A stretch of 64,000 bases of DNA, from positions 1 through 64,000 of the IMG/VR virus record IMGVR_UViG_3300032246_000397, one strand, 5' to 3'. This DNA comes from a virus. Numbering within the stretch: the first letter of the stretch is position 1; every line of letters starts with the position of its first letter. A program made the position numbers and the translations under genes. Under the pieces are notes generated by a model. It did no database searches. It was not told the origin of the DNA and saw only the letters and a program-made list of their open reading frames with translations. Shown piece by piece: positions 1-9,551 of the stretch.

Positions 1-749
1 CAGTAACGGCGGCTTTTGCTGCAAGTATTACAGAACCCCTAAACTCCGCAGATTTTGCAGAGATTACAGCCCAATTTGCTGCAGCGCAAACAGAAAATGT
101 AGTTATGGACGATTCTAGCGTACAGTACTTTGCTGCTTTACAAGCCCGTACCGAGCCAATAGACTCAGTATTAGACCTTAATTCAGTAACCGCAGACCTT
201 ATTCAAAATATCACGGAAAACAGCAATTTAACCGATATACGAGCCATTACCGCCCAGTTTAAGGTTAACATTACCGAAGCTATAGAATCTTTGGACTTTA
301 ATGCCATAGCTGCGCAGTTTGTAGCAAGCGTTACCGAAGCTCAGACGATGGCTGATGTAGCTACCATTATTTCAGTGTTTTTCTTGGATATTGTAGAAAA
401 CCTTGGTTCTGCAGACGCTAATACGGTTTCACAAGGCTTGTACTTTAGCATTACAGAAAACCTTAATTCTATTGATTCCAGTACACAACAGTCTAACTTC
501 TTACAGTCCATCGTTGAAACCTTTACAATAAGGGACTTGGCTTGTGTGCTTGGATGGATTAAAATCAACGATGACCAGACAGTAACTTGGACCGCAGCAA
601 ACAATAGCAATACCGTAACTTGGGCAGATATTAATAATAATCAAACAGTAAATTGGACGGCGGCAAATAACAGCAATACCGTAACTTGGGCAGATATTGG
701 AGACGACCAAACCCCAAACTGGATAGCAATCGACACAAAGCAATGTTAA
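1..749 (+). CDS. Repeat-containing tail fibre protein, 5' end outside the window
   Basis: The reading frame is open from base 3, so the gene starts outside the window; ATG 105 is internal. The protein is built from degenerate repeats of about 20 residues that alternate an Asp/Asn-rich turn with a segment ending I-T-E-N or V-T-E-A. It then ends in two exact-length 22-residue repeats (567-632 and 633-698) plus a partial third, rich in Thr, Trp and Asn. Such solenoid repeats fit an elongated host-range fibre exposed on the virion. The gene opening at 63840 at the right edge encodes the same repeat type, so this is probably its 3' part across the window junction. No enzymatic motif is visible. 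Confidence 0.8.
   Translation, partial: VTAAFAASITEPLNSADFAEITAQFAAAQTENVVMDDSSVQYFAALQARTEPIDSVLDLNSVTADLIQNITENSNLTDIRAITAQFKVNITEAIESLDFNAIAAQFVASVTEAQTMADVATIISVFFLDIVENLGSADANTVSQGLYFSITENLNSIDSSTQQSNFLQSIVETFTIRDLACVLGWIKINDDQTVTWTAANNSNTVTWADINNNQTVNWTAANNSNTVTWADIGDDQTPNWIAIDTKQC
567..724 (+). repeat. 66-bp tandem repeat in fibre gene
   Basis: Two 66-bp units and a partial third are in frame within the C-terminal coding region of the fibre gene. Each unit encodes a 22-residue block with a QTV-W-TAAN core followed by SNTVTWADI. The block SNTVTWADI is conserved between units, so copy number could change by slippage or recombination without shifting frame. Confidence 0.85.
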
Positions 750-761
750 TGAAAGACTAAT

Positions 762-2747
762 ATGGCATCTACTTACTCACCCTCACTACGACTCGAACTT
801 ATCGGGGACGGAGACCAATCTGGTATCTGGGGGCAAACTACCAACAATAACTTAGGCGGCTTAATAGAGCAAGCGGTTTCTGGGGTTATTACAATAACCA
901 TGACTGATGCTAACTACACCATGTCCAACTTTAACGGCGTGGTAGATGAAGCCCGAAATCAAGTTTTAGTTATTACTGGCACACTTACCGCCACACGCAA
1001 CCTTATTGCCCCTTTAGTAGAAAAAACCTACATTGTTCAAAACAATACTACAGGTAGTCAGGCCATACAAATCATCGGCTCTAGTGGCTTGGGTGTAACT
1101 ATTCCTAATGGAGTAGCGGCTTATGTTTATTGTGATGGCACTAATTTTTATAATGCAAACATTGGGTCAGCTGGTAACTACACAGTTAATGGCAATCTAT
1201 CCGTAACAGGAAATGAAATTGTTTCAGGAAATTTTTTATCTTCTGGTGTTTTAGGTTCCTATATTGCGTCTGCATTCACTGCAAGTATTAGTAATGGTAG
1301 CTCCGCAGCGGGGACAATATTAAATGTAACGGCAGTAGCTAGCGGTACTTTATTTGTTGGGCAAACAATTACTGGTTCTGGAGTAACCGCAAACACAGTT
1401 ATTACGGCTTTGGGTACTGGTACAGGAGGCGTTGGTACTTATACTGTAAATAACTCTCAACTTATACTAGTTGGCACAAGTTTTACGTCCGCTGGATATG
1501 CTGTAGCTACAACACCCCCTGTTAGTGACAACTCAGTAAAAATTGCTACAACGGCGTTTGTTACTACGGCTGTTGGCTCCCCCGTACAAAGCGTAACAGG
1601 AGTATCTCCAATTGTTTCTTCTGGTGGGACAACGCCAGCAATATCTTTAGGTACCGTCCCGGTAAAAAATGGGGGTACAGGACTAAGTTCGCCAACGGTT
1701 AACAGTCTTTTAGTGGGTAACGGCCCAAATAACGCATTAAATCAAATAGCTCCTAGTACAACAGGCAATGTGCTTACTTCAACAAGCTCTACTATAGCCG
1801 TTGTTACAGGCTCTATTACAGGTACAGCTTTAGCAGTTACGGCGGTCACTTCAGGAACTTTACAGACTGGTGCTACATTAACTGCTCAAATAGGTTTAGT
1901 AAGCCCAACTTATTCAAGCGGTGGCGCTCCCGCACAAAATCAATTTGTTATATCTTCTGCTACAGGTGTAAGTGCAGGACAAACTGTTACTGGTACAGGC
2001 ATCCCATCAGGTTCAACAGTAAGCGCTGTTGCTGGAACAACAATAACAATCAGCAATAATTTTACTGTACAGGCAGCGGGTACTTATAATTTTTACACGC
2101 CTTTAAGCTCAAACACTTCAATTACATCCCAATCAAATGCTACAGGCGCAACAACTGCAACAACACAGACTTATTCTAGTGGCGGTGCTGTAAGTCAAGC
2201 AACTGTTGTGTTTGCCTCTACTTCTGGTCTTTTAATTAATCAGTTTGTTTCTGGTACAGGTTTAGCTACAGGCACATACATAACAGCTATTAGTGGGACT
2301 ACAGTAACGTTTAGTAACAATTTTACAGTACAAGCTGCTGGTACATATACTTTTTATAATGCTGGTGGGATTGGTAACTATGTAATAACTCCATCTCAAA
2401 CAGCCTCTAGCACAACCATTACAGCTACTTATAATAGTTGGACTTCCGCAGCAACGACTATCAAAGGTTTAGGTTTAGGTGGTGAGACTTGGTCAAGCGC
2501 TTCTTTTTCAATAGGCACTACATATACTAATAGTAACTCTTACCCAATTATGGTATCAACTGCTATTTTAGGTAGTAGCTCTGGCGGATTTAGCACTACC
2601 GTAACAGTGGGCGGAGTCGCACTTGCAACTGGATCGTATGGTGGTGCAACAGGTACTTGGAATTTCCCTATTACATTTATAGTCCCTCCTGGTACTACAT
2701 ATTCATTCTCGGGTCGTGGTACATCTGGCGGTGCAATTTTACAATAA
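762..2747 (+). CDS. Phage tail fibre protein
   Basis: This 661-residue protein begins with a conserved phage N-terminus ([14 protein letters not shown], about residues 11-24) that is typical of fibres attaching to the tail. A long Thr/Ser/Gly-rich beta region follows, with NGGTGL and VLTS modules that recur in the fibres at 58.6-63.4 kb. Two similar segments near residues 390-450 and 470-520 ([11 protein letters not shown] and [11 protein letters not shown]) look like an internal duplication. It lies 12 bases after the preceding fibre gene. The role is host recognition or virion attachment; the receptor cannot be read from sequence. Confidence 0.85.
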   Translation: MASTYSPSLRLELIGDGDQSGIWGQTTNNNLGGLIEQAVSGVITITMTDANYTMSNFNGVVDEARNQVLVITGTLTATRNLIAPLVEKTYIVQNNTTGSQAIQIIGSSGLGVTIPNGVAAYVYCDGTNFYNANIGSAGNYTVNGNLSVTGNEIVSGNFLSSGVLGSYIASAFTASISNGSSAAGTILNVTAVASGTLFVGQTITGSGVTANTVITALGTGTGGVGTYTVNNSQLILVGTSFTSAGYAVATTPPVSDNSVKIATTAFVTTAVGSPVQSVTGVSPIVSSGGTTPAISLGTVPVKNGGTGLSSPTVNSLLVGNGPNNALNQIAPSTTGNVLTSTSSTIAVVTGSITGTALAVTAVTSGTLQTGATLTAQIGLVSPTYSSGGAPAQNQFVISSATGVSAGQTVTGTGIPSGSTVSAVAGTTITISNNFTVQAAGTYNFYTPLSSNTSITSQSNATGATTATTQTYSSGGAVSQATVVFASTSGLLINQFVSGTGLATGTYITAISGTTVTFSNNFTVQAAGTYTFYNAGGIGNYVITPSQTASSTTITATYNSWTSAATTIKGLGLGGETWSSASFSIGTTYTNSNSYPIMVSTAILGSSSGGFSTTVTVGGVALATGSYGGATGTWNFPITFIVPPGTTYSFSGRGTSGGAILQ

Positions 2748-2755
2748 GGAAAATT

Positions 2756-2941
2756 ATGTTTTTGATTACATGGGTGTTTGACAAACTAGGCTATATGCCA
2801 AAGATTGATATGCAAATTGGTAAAGTCAATATAGAAGCGGCTTGGCCTTTTCCAGTTGAAGAAGAAGAACCTAAAGCTACTGTAAAAAAACGTAAACCTG
2901 CTTTGAAAAAAGCTACGACTGTCGCTAAAAAGGCAAAATAA
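2756..2941 (+). CDS. Small Lys-rich protein of unknown function
   Basis: 61 residues. The ATG at 2756 is chosen because AAGGA lies 7 bases upstream and it starts just after the fibre stop; the frame is open further upstream but that part lies within the fibre gene. The N-terminus is hydrophobic (FLITWVFDKLGY), the middle is acidic and the C-terminus is a Lys/Ala tail. The shape recurs in related phages as far as I remember, but I do not recognise a function. It sits between fibres and lysis genes. Confidence 0.7.
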   Translation: MFLITWVFDKLGYMPKIDMQIGKVNIEAAWPFPVEEEEPKATVKKRKPALKKATTVAKKAK

Positions 2942-2944
2942 CGT

Positions 2945-3397
2945 GTGGCGGACCCCTACGGCATATCCGAAGGAGTAAAAGCTCTTAGTGGCAGTCTTGA
3001 TGCAAGTCGGGAGGCTAGCAAAGGGCTGTCTAAAAGTATTGAAGCTGCACAGCATGACGCAACAGAAGTAGCCCAGAAGCAAGCTAATGAACGAATTAGG
3101 GCAAGACGGGAAGCAGAGTTTAAAAAAGAAAGAGCATTACTTAAGGCTTTAGAGTCATGGCAGCATAAGAAGCAAATCTCTGATGAAGAGGCAAAACTAA
3201 AGATTGATTTTGTTAAAAAGTATGGCGCTAAAGAATGGGAAGCGGTTTTGAAAATAAAGCTAGATATTGAAAACCTTCAGCGTAAAGACAACGAAGAATA
3301 TCAGCACGATTTAAAGGCAGTTAGGCGAGTACAGTTTTATTGTTTTGCTTTGGCTGCTGTATGCGCTTGGTATTTAACTTGGGGTTACAAATGGTAG
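2945..3397 (+). CDS. Coiled-coil protein with C-terminal membrane segment
   Basis: 150 residues from a GTG start four bases after the previous stop. The body is strongly charged, Lys/Glu/Arg-rich and likely helical or coiled coil. It ends in one hydrophobic segment (about residues 128-146, Phe/Cys/Ala/Trp-rich), so it may be tail-anchored. It precedes the holin and lysozyme genes. The topology is the reverse of a classic inner-membrane spanin, so I do not call it a spanin. Function unknown. Confidence 0.75.
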   Translation: MADPYGISEGVKALSGSLDASREASKGLSKSIEAAQHDATEVAQKQANERIRARREAEFKKERALLKALESWQHKKQISDEEAKLKIDFVKKYGAKEWEAVLKIKLDIENLQRKDNEEYQHDLKAVRRVQFYCFALAAVCAWYLTWGYKW

Positions 3398-3474
3398 AGG
3401 AATGGATATGGATTATTTTATTATTGTTGGTTATTTGGCTTTTTGCGGGAATTTTAATTATGGCAACGTTTTAA
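3391..3474 (+). CDS. 27-residue single-span membrane peptide
   Basis: A very short frame overlaps the end of the preceding gene by 7 bases (ATGGTAG). After the acidic start MVEEW it is almost wholly hydrophobic (Ile/Leu/Trp/Phe) and ends MATF. Its place between a membrane-anchored protein and the holin suggests a lysis-associated micropeptide, but the overlap start and lack of a separate clear Shine-Dalgarno leave real doubt that it is translated. Confidence 0.45.
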   Translation: MVEEWIWIILLLLVIWLFAGILIMATF

Positions 3475-3497
3475 TTTGCTTGGCGTAAAGGATTGAT

Positions 3498-3992
3498 ATG
3501 GATTGGTTAGCTAAATTAGTACCGACTATCGCCACTTGTTTGGGTGGTCCTTTGGCGGGTCTTGCTGTTACTGCAGTATCTAAAGCACTAGGTATTGACG
3601 AAGATAAGGTTCAGGATGTGATTGATAGCGGTAAGTTATCTGCCGACCAAATATCTAGTTTAAAACAAGCTGAAATTGAATTGCAACGCCAAGCCCAAGA
3701 GTTAGGGCTAAATTTTGAACAATTAGCCGTACAAGACCGTGCTTCTGCTCGTGACTTGCAAAAAGAAACCAAGTCTTTTATCCCCCCAGTTTTGTCTATA
3801 TTAGTTACCCTTGGATTTTTTGGTATTTTGGGCGGGTTGATGTCCGGCAAAATTATGACTTCTGATGCTTTGATGTTAATGCTAGGTTCTTTAGGAACTG
3901 CATGGACCGGCATTATTGCCTTTTACTTTGGTTCTTCAGCAAGCAGTCAAGCTAAAGATAATATGATTCACAACTCTACCCCAATCAAATGA
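3498..3992 (+). CDS. Holin of the 3TM / gene-transfer-agent type
   Basis: 164 residues. A hydrophobic N-terminal segment (about 8-30), a polar helical middle with a Gln/Glu-rich stretch, then two strong membrane spans (about 96-118 and 125-148) match the 3TM holin family (PF11351-like). The start has AAAGGA upstream. It overlaps the lysozyme gene by ATGA, so the two are translationally coupled. Expected role: permeabilising the inner membrane at the end of infection to release the lysozyme. Confidence 0.8.
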   Translation: MDWLAKLVPTIATCLGGPLAGLAVTAVSKALGIDEDKVQDVIDSGKLSADQISSLKQAEIELQRQAQELGLNFEQLAVQDRASARDLQKETKSFIPPVLSILVTLGFFGILGGLMSGKIMTSDALMLMLGSLGTAWTGIIAFYFGSSASSQAKDNMIHNSTPIK

Positions 3993-4579
3993 GTCTAATT
4001 AACGCACTACAAACCCTTGATATTGACCCAAAATGGGAAGCGCCGCTACAAGCTGCTTTTGATAAGTACGATATTAATACTCCTAGGCGCCAGTCTGCGT
4101 TCTTGGGTCAATGTGCCCATGAGTCTGGTAATTTTAAAACTTTGCAAGAAAATCTGAACTACAGTGCTGAAGGACTTATGAAGACTTGGCCTAGTCGGTT
4201 TCCTACCAAAGAGGTTGCAGATCAGTATGCTCGTAATCCAGCTAAAATTGCAGGTAAGGTATATAACGGACGTTTAGGTAATACTAGCGAAGAGGAAGCT
4301 GCTAAATACTTAGGCAGGGGTCTAATTCAGTTAACAGGCAAAGAGAATTATGAGCGATGTGGAAGTGCGATTGGCGTTGACTTTATTAATGAACCTACTC
4401 TTTTGGTTGAGCCTAATCATGCTGCTATGTCTGCCGGGTGGTTCTGGAACAAAAAAGGATTAAACGAATTGGCTGATTCTCAAGAACATGGTCAAATTAC
4501 CAAACGTATTAACGGCGGTCTTATCGGTTTAGATGACAGAATTGCCAAAACTACTAAAGCACTTGCAGCACTAGGATAA
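3989..4579 (+). CDS. Endolysin, glycoside hydrolase family 19 (chitinase-like lysozyme)
   Basis: 196 residues, a normal length for a single-domain GH19 endolysin. The family signature is clear: the catalytic Glu lies in CAHESGNF (E45), followed by LNYSAEGL and the GRGLIQLTGKENY block (about 108-122). It should cleave the glycan strands of peptidoglycan. No signal peptide or membrane anchor is present, so release depends on the holin just upstream, with which it overlaps by ATGA. Confidence 0.92.
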   Translation: MSLINALQTLDIDPKWEAPLQAAFDKYDINTPRRQSAFLGQCAHESGNFKTLQENLNYSAEGLMKTWPSRFPTKEVADQYARNPAKIAGKVYNGRLGNTSEEEAAKYLGRGLIQLTGKENYERCGSAIGVDFINEPTLLVEPNHAAMSAGWFWNKKGLNELADSQEHGQITKRINGGLIGLDDRIAKTTKALAALG

Positions 4580-4582
4580 CCT

Positions 4583-6817
4583 ATGCCATTACAAAAACTA
4601 CAACTTAGACCCGGTATTAATAAAGAGGGCACAAACTATACCAATGAAGGTGGTTGGTTTGATTGTGATAAAGTGCGTTTTCGTTCTGGTAATGCAGAAA
4701 AAATTGGTGGTTGGACACGCCTTTCTAACAACACATTTCGGGGTATATGTAGAGCGCTTTGGAATTGGGGAACTTTATCTGGCGCTAACTTGTTGGGTGT
4801 TGGAACTAACCTTAAATACTATATTGAGCAGGGCGGTGCATATAACGATGTAACCCCCCTTAGAGTTACCTATACTCATAGTACAACCCCTAGTACTGAC
4901 AATATGTTTTCTACCGTCAATGGATCTAGAGTTGTTACTGTAACACTTTCTGGTTACGGTGGGGTTGATAACGACTTTGTAACTATTTCTGGTTCTACTG
5001 CAGTAGGCGGTATTCCCGCTGCGGAAATAAATGCTGAACAACAAATATTATATAAATCTGGTACTCAGTTTACATTTACTACCACTACCGCCGCTACATC
5101 TACAGTTACAGCAGGTGGGGGCACAAGCATCACCGCCGCATTTCAAATTAATACCGGCCTAGATGTTGAGATTGCAGGTACTGGATGGGGTGCTGGCACT
5201 TGGCCTTCTTATGTTGATACAACCCTTACTAACCCATTTACAGCTGCTAGCGCTGGGGTTTCTGTGCTTACAGTTACTAAAACAGGGCATGGTTTAACTA
5301 CCGGCGATTATGTGTATTTCTCTAGTATTGCCGCTGATGCTTGTGGTATAAACCGATTGGTGTTGCAAAAGGCGTTTCCAATAACTAGTACTGGGGCTAA
5401 TACATTTACTATTTCTACAGTCATTGGCTCTAATACTTATACAACAACTTCTACTGCAGCTTCGGGTGGCACAGTCATTATAAGTGCTCCTGTAGCCCCA
5501 GTTCGTGGTTGGGGTGCAGCTGCTAGCGTTGGTATTGCTCAACAATTGCGCATATGGACTAACGACAATTTTGGTCAAGATTTAGTTCTTGCTCCTCGTG
5601 GCGGTGAAATTTATTTGTGGTTGCCTTCTGGTCAAGTATATCCAAGTGGCGCTGCTGGTGGACTTACAACTAGAGCACAACAGCTATCTGTAGAATCAAC
5701 GGCGGCTGGCTATTTAGGGCAGTTTGTTCCTAACAATACAAACCAGATTATTGGTTCGGCAATTCAACGTTTTGTTATTGCTTTTGGCGCTAATCCTTAT
5801 GATCCAACAAATGCTGATACCGCGTTTGATCCTTTGCTAGTACGCTGGGCTGACCAAGACAATCCTTACCAATGGGTACCTGCAGTAACAAACCAGTCTG
5901 GCGAATTCCGACTTAATATTGGTTCTTACATTGTTTGTGCGCGTTCAACCCGTCAAGAGATACTAGTTTGGACTGATGCGGCTCTTTACTCTATGCAATA
6001 TCTTGGGCCGCCGTATGTTTGGGGATTCCAGTTGTTACAAGACAATATATCTATTATGGGTCCAAATGCCTCTATTACGGTTAATAATGTAACCTATTGG
6101 ATGGGTACGGATAAATTCTATCGCTATACTGGTCGTGTAGAAACCCTGCCTTGTACATTACGTCAGTATGTTTACCAAGACATTAATCAAGCCCAAAATT
6201 TCCAAGTGTATGCAGGTAGCGTAGAAGGTTACAACGAGATTTGGTGGTTCTATTGTTCTGCCAATAGCAACATTATTGATCGCTATGTTATTTATAATTA
6301 TGTAGATAATGTTTGGTATTATGGCAACATGAGCCGTACCGCTTGGTTAGACTCTGGTTTACGTACATACCCAATGGGTGCCGACACCGCTAACTTCCGC
6401 ATTTTGTACCATGAGAATGGTGTGGATGATGTATCAGGGTTAACCCCAGTACCTATCGTGTCTTATGTTCAGTCATCCGACTTTGATATTGGCGATGGCA
6501 TGAACTTTGGGTTTGTATGGAGAATACTGCCCGATTTAACATTTAACGGGTCTACATCAGGTGTGCCGTCAGTAACAATGGTAGTGCTGCCTCGCCAAAA
6601 TGCTGGTACTGCCTATGGAATGCCTAATGCTCCAGTAGTAGCAAGTGCTCAAAACTACAACACTAGACACACATATAATGTTCAACAGTTTGACGGACAG
6701 GTATATACCCGCATTAGGGGTAGGCAGATGGCATATAGAATTGAGTCTACTGGGCTAGGTGTTGCTTGGCAGATGGGTTATCCACGTATTGATATAAGAC
6801 CAGACGGACGCAGATAA
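4583..6817 (+). CDS. Large virion structural protein, probably tail nozzle / tail tubular B-like
   Basis: 744 residues, mostly beta-rich. The N-terminus (LRPGIN, then EGGWFDCDKVRFRSG) and the repeated Trp/Tyr motifs are characteristic of a structural protein common in environmental short-tailed phages. A segment with GHGLTTGDYVYF (about residues 234-245) resembles a small FCCH-like beta domain also present at 51.3 kb. Size and position before internal virion proteins suggest a tail nozzle role. The assignment to a T7 gp12-like role is inference. Confidence 0.75.
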   Translation: MPLQKLQLRPGINKEGTNYTNEGGWFDCDKVRFRSGNAEKIGGWTRLSNNTFRGICRALWNWGTLSGANLLGVGTNLKYYIEQGGAYNDVTPLRVTYTHSTTPSTDNMFSTVNGSRVVTVTLSGYGGVDNDFVTISGSTAVGGIPAAEINAEQQILYKSGTQFTFTTTTAATSTVTAGGGTSITAAFQINTGLDVEIAGTGWGAGTWPSYVDTTLTNPFTAASAGVSVLTVTKTGHGLTTGDYVYFSSIAADACGINRLVLQKAFPITSTGANTFTISTVIGSNTYTTTSTAASGGTVIISAPVAPVRGWGAAASVGIAQQLRIWTNDNFGQDLVLAPRGGEIYLWLPSGQVYPSGAAGGLTTRAQQLSVESTAAGYLGQFVPNNTNQIIGSAIQRFVIAFGANPYDPTNADTAFDPLLVRWADQDNPYQWVPAVTNQSGEFRLNIGSYIVCARSTRQEILVWTDAALYSMQYLGPPYVWGFQLLQDNISIMGPNASITVNNVTYWMGTDKFYRYTGRVETLPCTLRQYVYQDINQAQNFQVYAGSVEGYNEIWWFYCSANSNIIDRYVIYNYVDNVWYYGNMSRTAWLDSGLRTYPMGADTANFRILYHENGVDDVSGLTPVPIVSYVQSSDFDIGDGMNFGFVWRILPDLTFNGSTSGVPSVTMVVLPRQNAGTAYGMPNAPVVASAQNYNTRHTYNVQQFDGQVYTRIRGRQMAYRIESTGLGVAWQMGYPRIDIRPDGRR

Positions 6818-7116
6818 TGGCATATAACGCTCCACTACGCTCGCCAAAGGCACCTAATTTACCCAATGCCCCAATGGAAGGGTATAGCTCTGGATATTTT
6901 GACCAGTATTCCAACGTGCTTCGTTTGTACTTTAACCAGATAGATAACTTTACCCAAGCGGCTGCTATACCCCTTGCTGGGACTACGGCGGAAAGACCTG
7001 TAAGCACCGCACAGGTACCGTTAGCAGTAGGGCAGATTTATTACGATACCACTCTAGATAGACCAATTTGGTGGAACGGTACGGTTTGGAAAAAAGCTGA
7101 TGGAACAACGGTTTAA
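6817..7116 (+). CDS. Small virion-associated protein
   Basis: 99 residues starting at the ATG that shares its A with the previous stop (TAATG). The N-terminus is Pro/Asn-rich (PKAPNLPNAP) and the C-terminus carries a short WNG-V-W-K motif often found in fibre or adhesin tips. Tight coupling to both neighbours argues for a structural role; exact function unknown. Confidence 0.7.
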   Translation: MAYNAPLRSPKAPNLPNAPMEGYSSGYFDQYSNVLRLYFNQIDNFTQAAAIPLAGTTAERPVSTAQVPLAVGQIYYDTTLDRPIWWNGTVWKKADGTTV

Positions 7117-7628
7117 TGACAAACGTAATTAATCTTAATAACTCACTGGAAAAAGTAAAGTCCAGAGAAAACATTATGGCTGTTCAACATAAATTAGAAG
7201 AACTTGTAGCCAATGGAATTTTAGAGTCTGGCATTGAAGGGCGTAAATTAACTCACCATTTTACAGATATAGATGATGAGTACGACTGCGGTTTGTATGG
7301 TAGAGAAATGTTTATGCCCAAAGGAACATTAGTTGTAGGAAAAATACATAAAAGACAAGGACTAAACTTTCTTTTAAAGGGTAAAATCTACGTAGCTACA
7401 GAATTTGGCAAAACGTGGTATACGGCGCCATGCATCATAAAAGGTGAGGCTAATGTAAAGCGGGTAGTATTTGCATCAGAGGATAGTATATTTGTGAATG
7501 TGCATTTGACTAAGCATGTTGGCGAAGAAAATTTAGATAAGATTGAACAGGACATTGTGACTGACGACTATAAAGAAGTTGGGTTAATGGACTCTATAGA
7601 TAAATTGCTGGAAAGCAAAGGAGAATAA
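7116..7628 (+). CDS. Cupin-like virion gene product
   Basis: 170 residues. Residues about 60-135 read as a small beta-barrel (FMPKGTLVVGKIHKRQG, then GKIYVATEFG and NVKRVVFASEDS) of cupin type, with an acidic C-terminal tail. The His/Glu set of metal cupins is only partly present, so catalysis should not be assumed. It overlaps the previous stop (TAATG) and sits two bases before the next gene, inside the internal-protein operon. Confidence 0.7.
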   Translation: MTNVINLNNSLEKVKSRENIMAVQHKLEELVANGILESGIEGRKLTHHFTDIDDEYDCGLYGREMFMPKGTLVVGKIHKRQGLNFLLKGKIYVATEFGKTWYTAPCIIKGEANVKRVVFASEDSIFVNVHLTKHVGEENLDKIEQDIVTDDYKEVGLMDSIDKLLESKGE

Positions 7629-7629
7629 T

Positions 7630-9132
7630 ATGGCGTTTGAAGCTACCGGTGCGGTAATGTTGGCGGAAGCCGTTGCTGCTGCTAGTCCAGAAATTGCGGC
7701 TACTATGTTTGCATCTATGCCTTTGATTGGTGAAGGTTTTTTAGCAGCCGCTCCAGAGTTAGCTGGTCTTCTTGGCAGCGAGGCAATTATAGGTGGAGAG
7801 ACTTTAGGTAGTTTATTAGGAGCTGAAACTGCTCCAGCTGTTCTTCAACAAGCCGTTACTCCAGCAGCGCAAAGTGTAGTTGAAGGTGGTGTTGGTTCTG
7901 GCGAAGGTATTACATCTACTACTAGGGGAGCTCTTCAAACTGGTGCAGCGCAAGCTCCAAACCCTTATACAGACCAATTTATTAATGCTTTTCAAAATCC
8001 AGACGCCGCATTAAATGGCGCTTCTCCATATGAGCCTTTAGCATCTAATACTGAAACCCAATTAGTAGAAAGGGCAGCTACTACCCCTACACCTACCCCC
8101 GGCGCGGATTCTGTATTAAACGCACCTAATGTTAATCCTTCTTTATCCAATCCCGGTTATTCTGGTACAGGTTTAAATCCAACGCTTTCTTCGCCTTCGC
8201 CATTTACATCCGCTCCTAGCGCGTTTGAACAAGGTCTTGGAGCTATTAGCAAATTTGCATCTAATAATCCGTTTTTAACAGGTGCTGGCATTTACGGCAT
8301 TGCTGGCGCTACAGGTATGTTAGACCAAAAACGCCAAGAATTTAGCGCTGCGCCTAAAAAACAATTTAATAATCCGTACCATCTTTCGCCTAATTTTAAA
8401 GGTTATAACCCAAATTCACAACCATATAATGTAGATTATTCTAAATATGCTGGAGTTAACAACTACGCTGAAGGCGGTATTGCTGGTTATTACCGTGGTG
8501 ATTTAGCTACTAGTAATGGACAACGCGGAGATGTTTATGGGGCAACAAGTCGATTTTTAGATATGTATGATCCTTCATCTAGATATACTCCACCGGCAGA
8601 TGCAGCGCACCCTGATGTAGGTATTTTTCATGACACTAATCCTTCTACTAGAAGTAAATCTGCTTTGCAAGCAGCGGGGATAAGAAACAAAGCCATAGCA
8701 AATAGAGCAGACGTAAAAACAAGTGCTAACTATATACCGCCAAGTCGCCAAATGGGGCAACTTAATTTTACTCTTCCGGGCGGTAAAGCTGACCAAGAAA
8801 CAGATAATGACTCTGTTTTAAACGCGGCGCATGGCGGTATTATGGGCGCTAGTTTAGGTAGTTATGCAGCTGGCGGAAACCCTCGTTTATTAAAAGGACC
8901 CGGTGATGGCATGTCTGACAATATTCCAGCAACGATTGGTGGCGCTCAACCAGCACGTTTAGCTGATGGTGAGTTTGTTGTTCCTGCTGACGTTGTCTCG
9001 GGTCTTGGTAACGGTTCTACTGATGCTGGCGCAAAACGATTACACGAAATGATGGATAAAGTTAGAGTCGCTAGAACAGGTAATAAAAAACAAGGTAAAA
9101 AAATAAACCCAAATAAATATACGCCTAAATGA
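7630..9132 (+). CDS. Internal or structural virion protein, Ala/Gly/Pro-rich
   Basis: 500 residues. The N-terminal third is Ala-rich and helical, the middle is Pro/Thr/Asn-rich and disordered-looking, and the C-terminus contains the block ADGEFVVPADVVSGLG (about residues 446-461). That block is a familiar conserved motif of virion proteins in environmental phages. Short AEGG, AAGG and AHGG motifs recur through the protein and in the next large gene. Probably a virion or ejected protein; no enzyme signature. Confidence 0.7.
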   Translation: MAFEATGAVMLAEAVAAASPEIAATMFASMPLIGEGFLAAAPELAGLLGSEAIIGGETLGSLLGAETAPAVLQQAVTPAAQSVVEGGVGSGEGITSTTRGALQTGAAQAPNPYTDQFINAFQNPDAALNGASPYEPLASNTETQLVERAATTPTPTPGADSVLNAPNVNPSLSNPGYSGTGLNPTLSSPSPFTSAPSAFEQGLGAISKFASNNPFLTGAGIYGIAGATGMLDQKRQEFSAAPKKQFNNPYHLSPNFKGYNPNSQPYNVDYSKYAGVNNYAEGGIAGYYRGDLATSNGQRGDVYGATSRFLDMYDPSSRYTPPADAAHPDVGIFHDTNPSTRSKSALQAAGIRNKAIANRADVKTSANYIPPSRQMGQLNFTLPGGKADQETDNDSVLNAAHGGIMGASLGSYAAGGNPRLLKGPGDGMSDNIPATIGGAQPARLADGEFVVPADVVSGLGNGSTDAGAKRLHEMMDKVRVARTGNKKQGKKINPNKYTPK

Positions 9133-9542
9133 TTCAAGTATCTATGGTGCCTAGAGAGTTTGTTGATTCATGCTGGGAACAAATAGAACCGTACATGGAA
9201 AAAGCGGCTAAATATACATATGGGCGTTATACTTGTGATGACATATACGACTCAATAAAAGAACATGATTACCAGTTGTGGGTGGCATTTAAAGACAGTA
9301 AAATTAAAGGAGCTGTTGTTACTAATATAGGGGTATACCCTAAACGTAAATTATTAACTATGGCTTTTTGTGGTGGAGTTGAATTAAAAGAATGGAAAGA
9401 CCCGATGTTAAAGCTACTACAAAAGTTTGCTAAAGACATGGGATGTGATGGAATTGAGTCTACTGCTAGGTTGGGGTGGGCTAAAGTATTTCAAAATGAC
9501 GGATATAAACAGCACTGGGTAACTTTTGAGTTGCCATTATAA
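9129..9542 (+). CDS. GNAT-fold protein in virion operon
   Basis: 137 residues, ATGA overlap with the preceding gene. The layout is GNAT-like: an N-terminal helix pair, strands ending in VAFKDSKIKGAVVT, a central strand-helix, and a C-terminal segment (GIESTARLGWAKVFQNDGY). Phages often carry such small acetyltransferase-fold proteins beside ejection proteins. The acetyl-CoA loop is not textbook, so activity is uncertain. Confidence 0.7.
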   Translation: MIQVSMVPREFVDSCWEQIEPYMEKAAKYTYGRYTCDDIYDSIKEHDYQLWVAFKDSKIKGAVVTNIGVYPKRKLLTMAFCGGVELKEWKDPMLKLLQKFAKDMGCDGIESTARLGWAKVFQNDGYKQHWVTFELPL

Positions 9543-9551
9543 GGAGTAAAT

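Noticed and set aside
2945-3397. 150-residue protein considered as inner-membrane spanin
   Set aside because: Its membrane segment is at the C-terminus, the reverse of i-spanins, and no outer-membrane lipoprotein partner with a lipobox is nearby.
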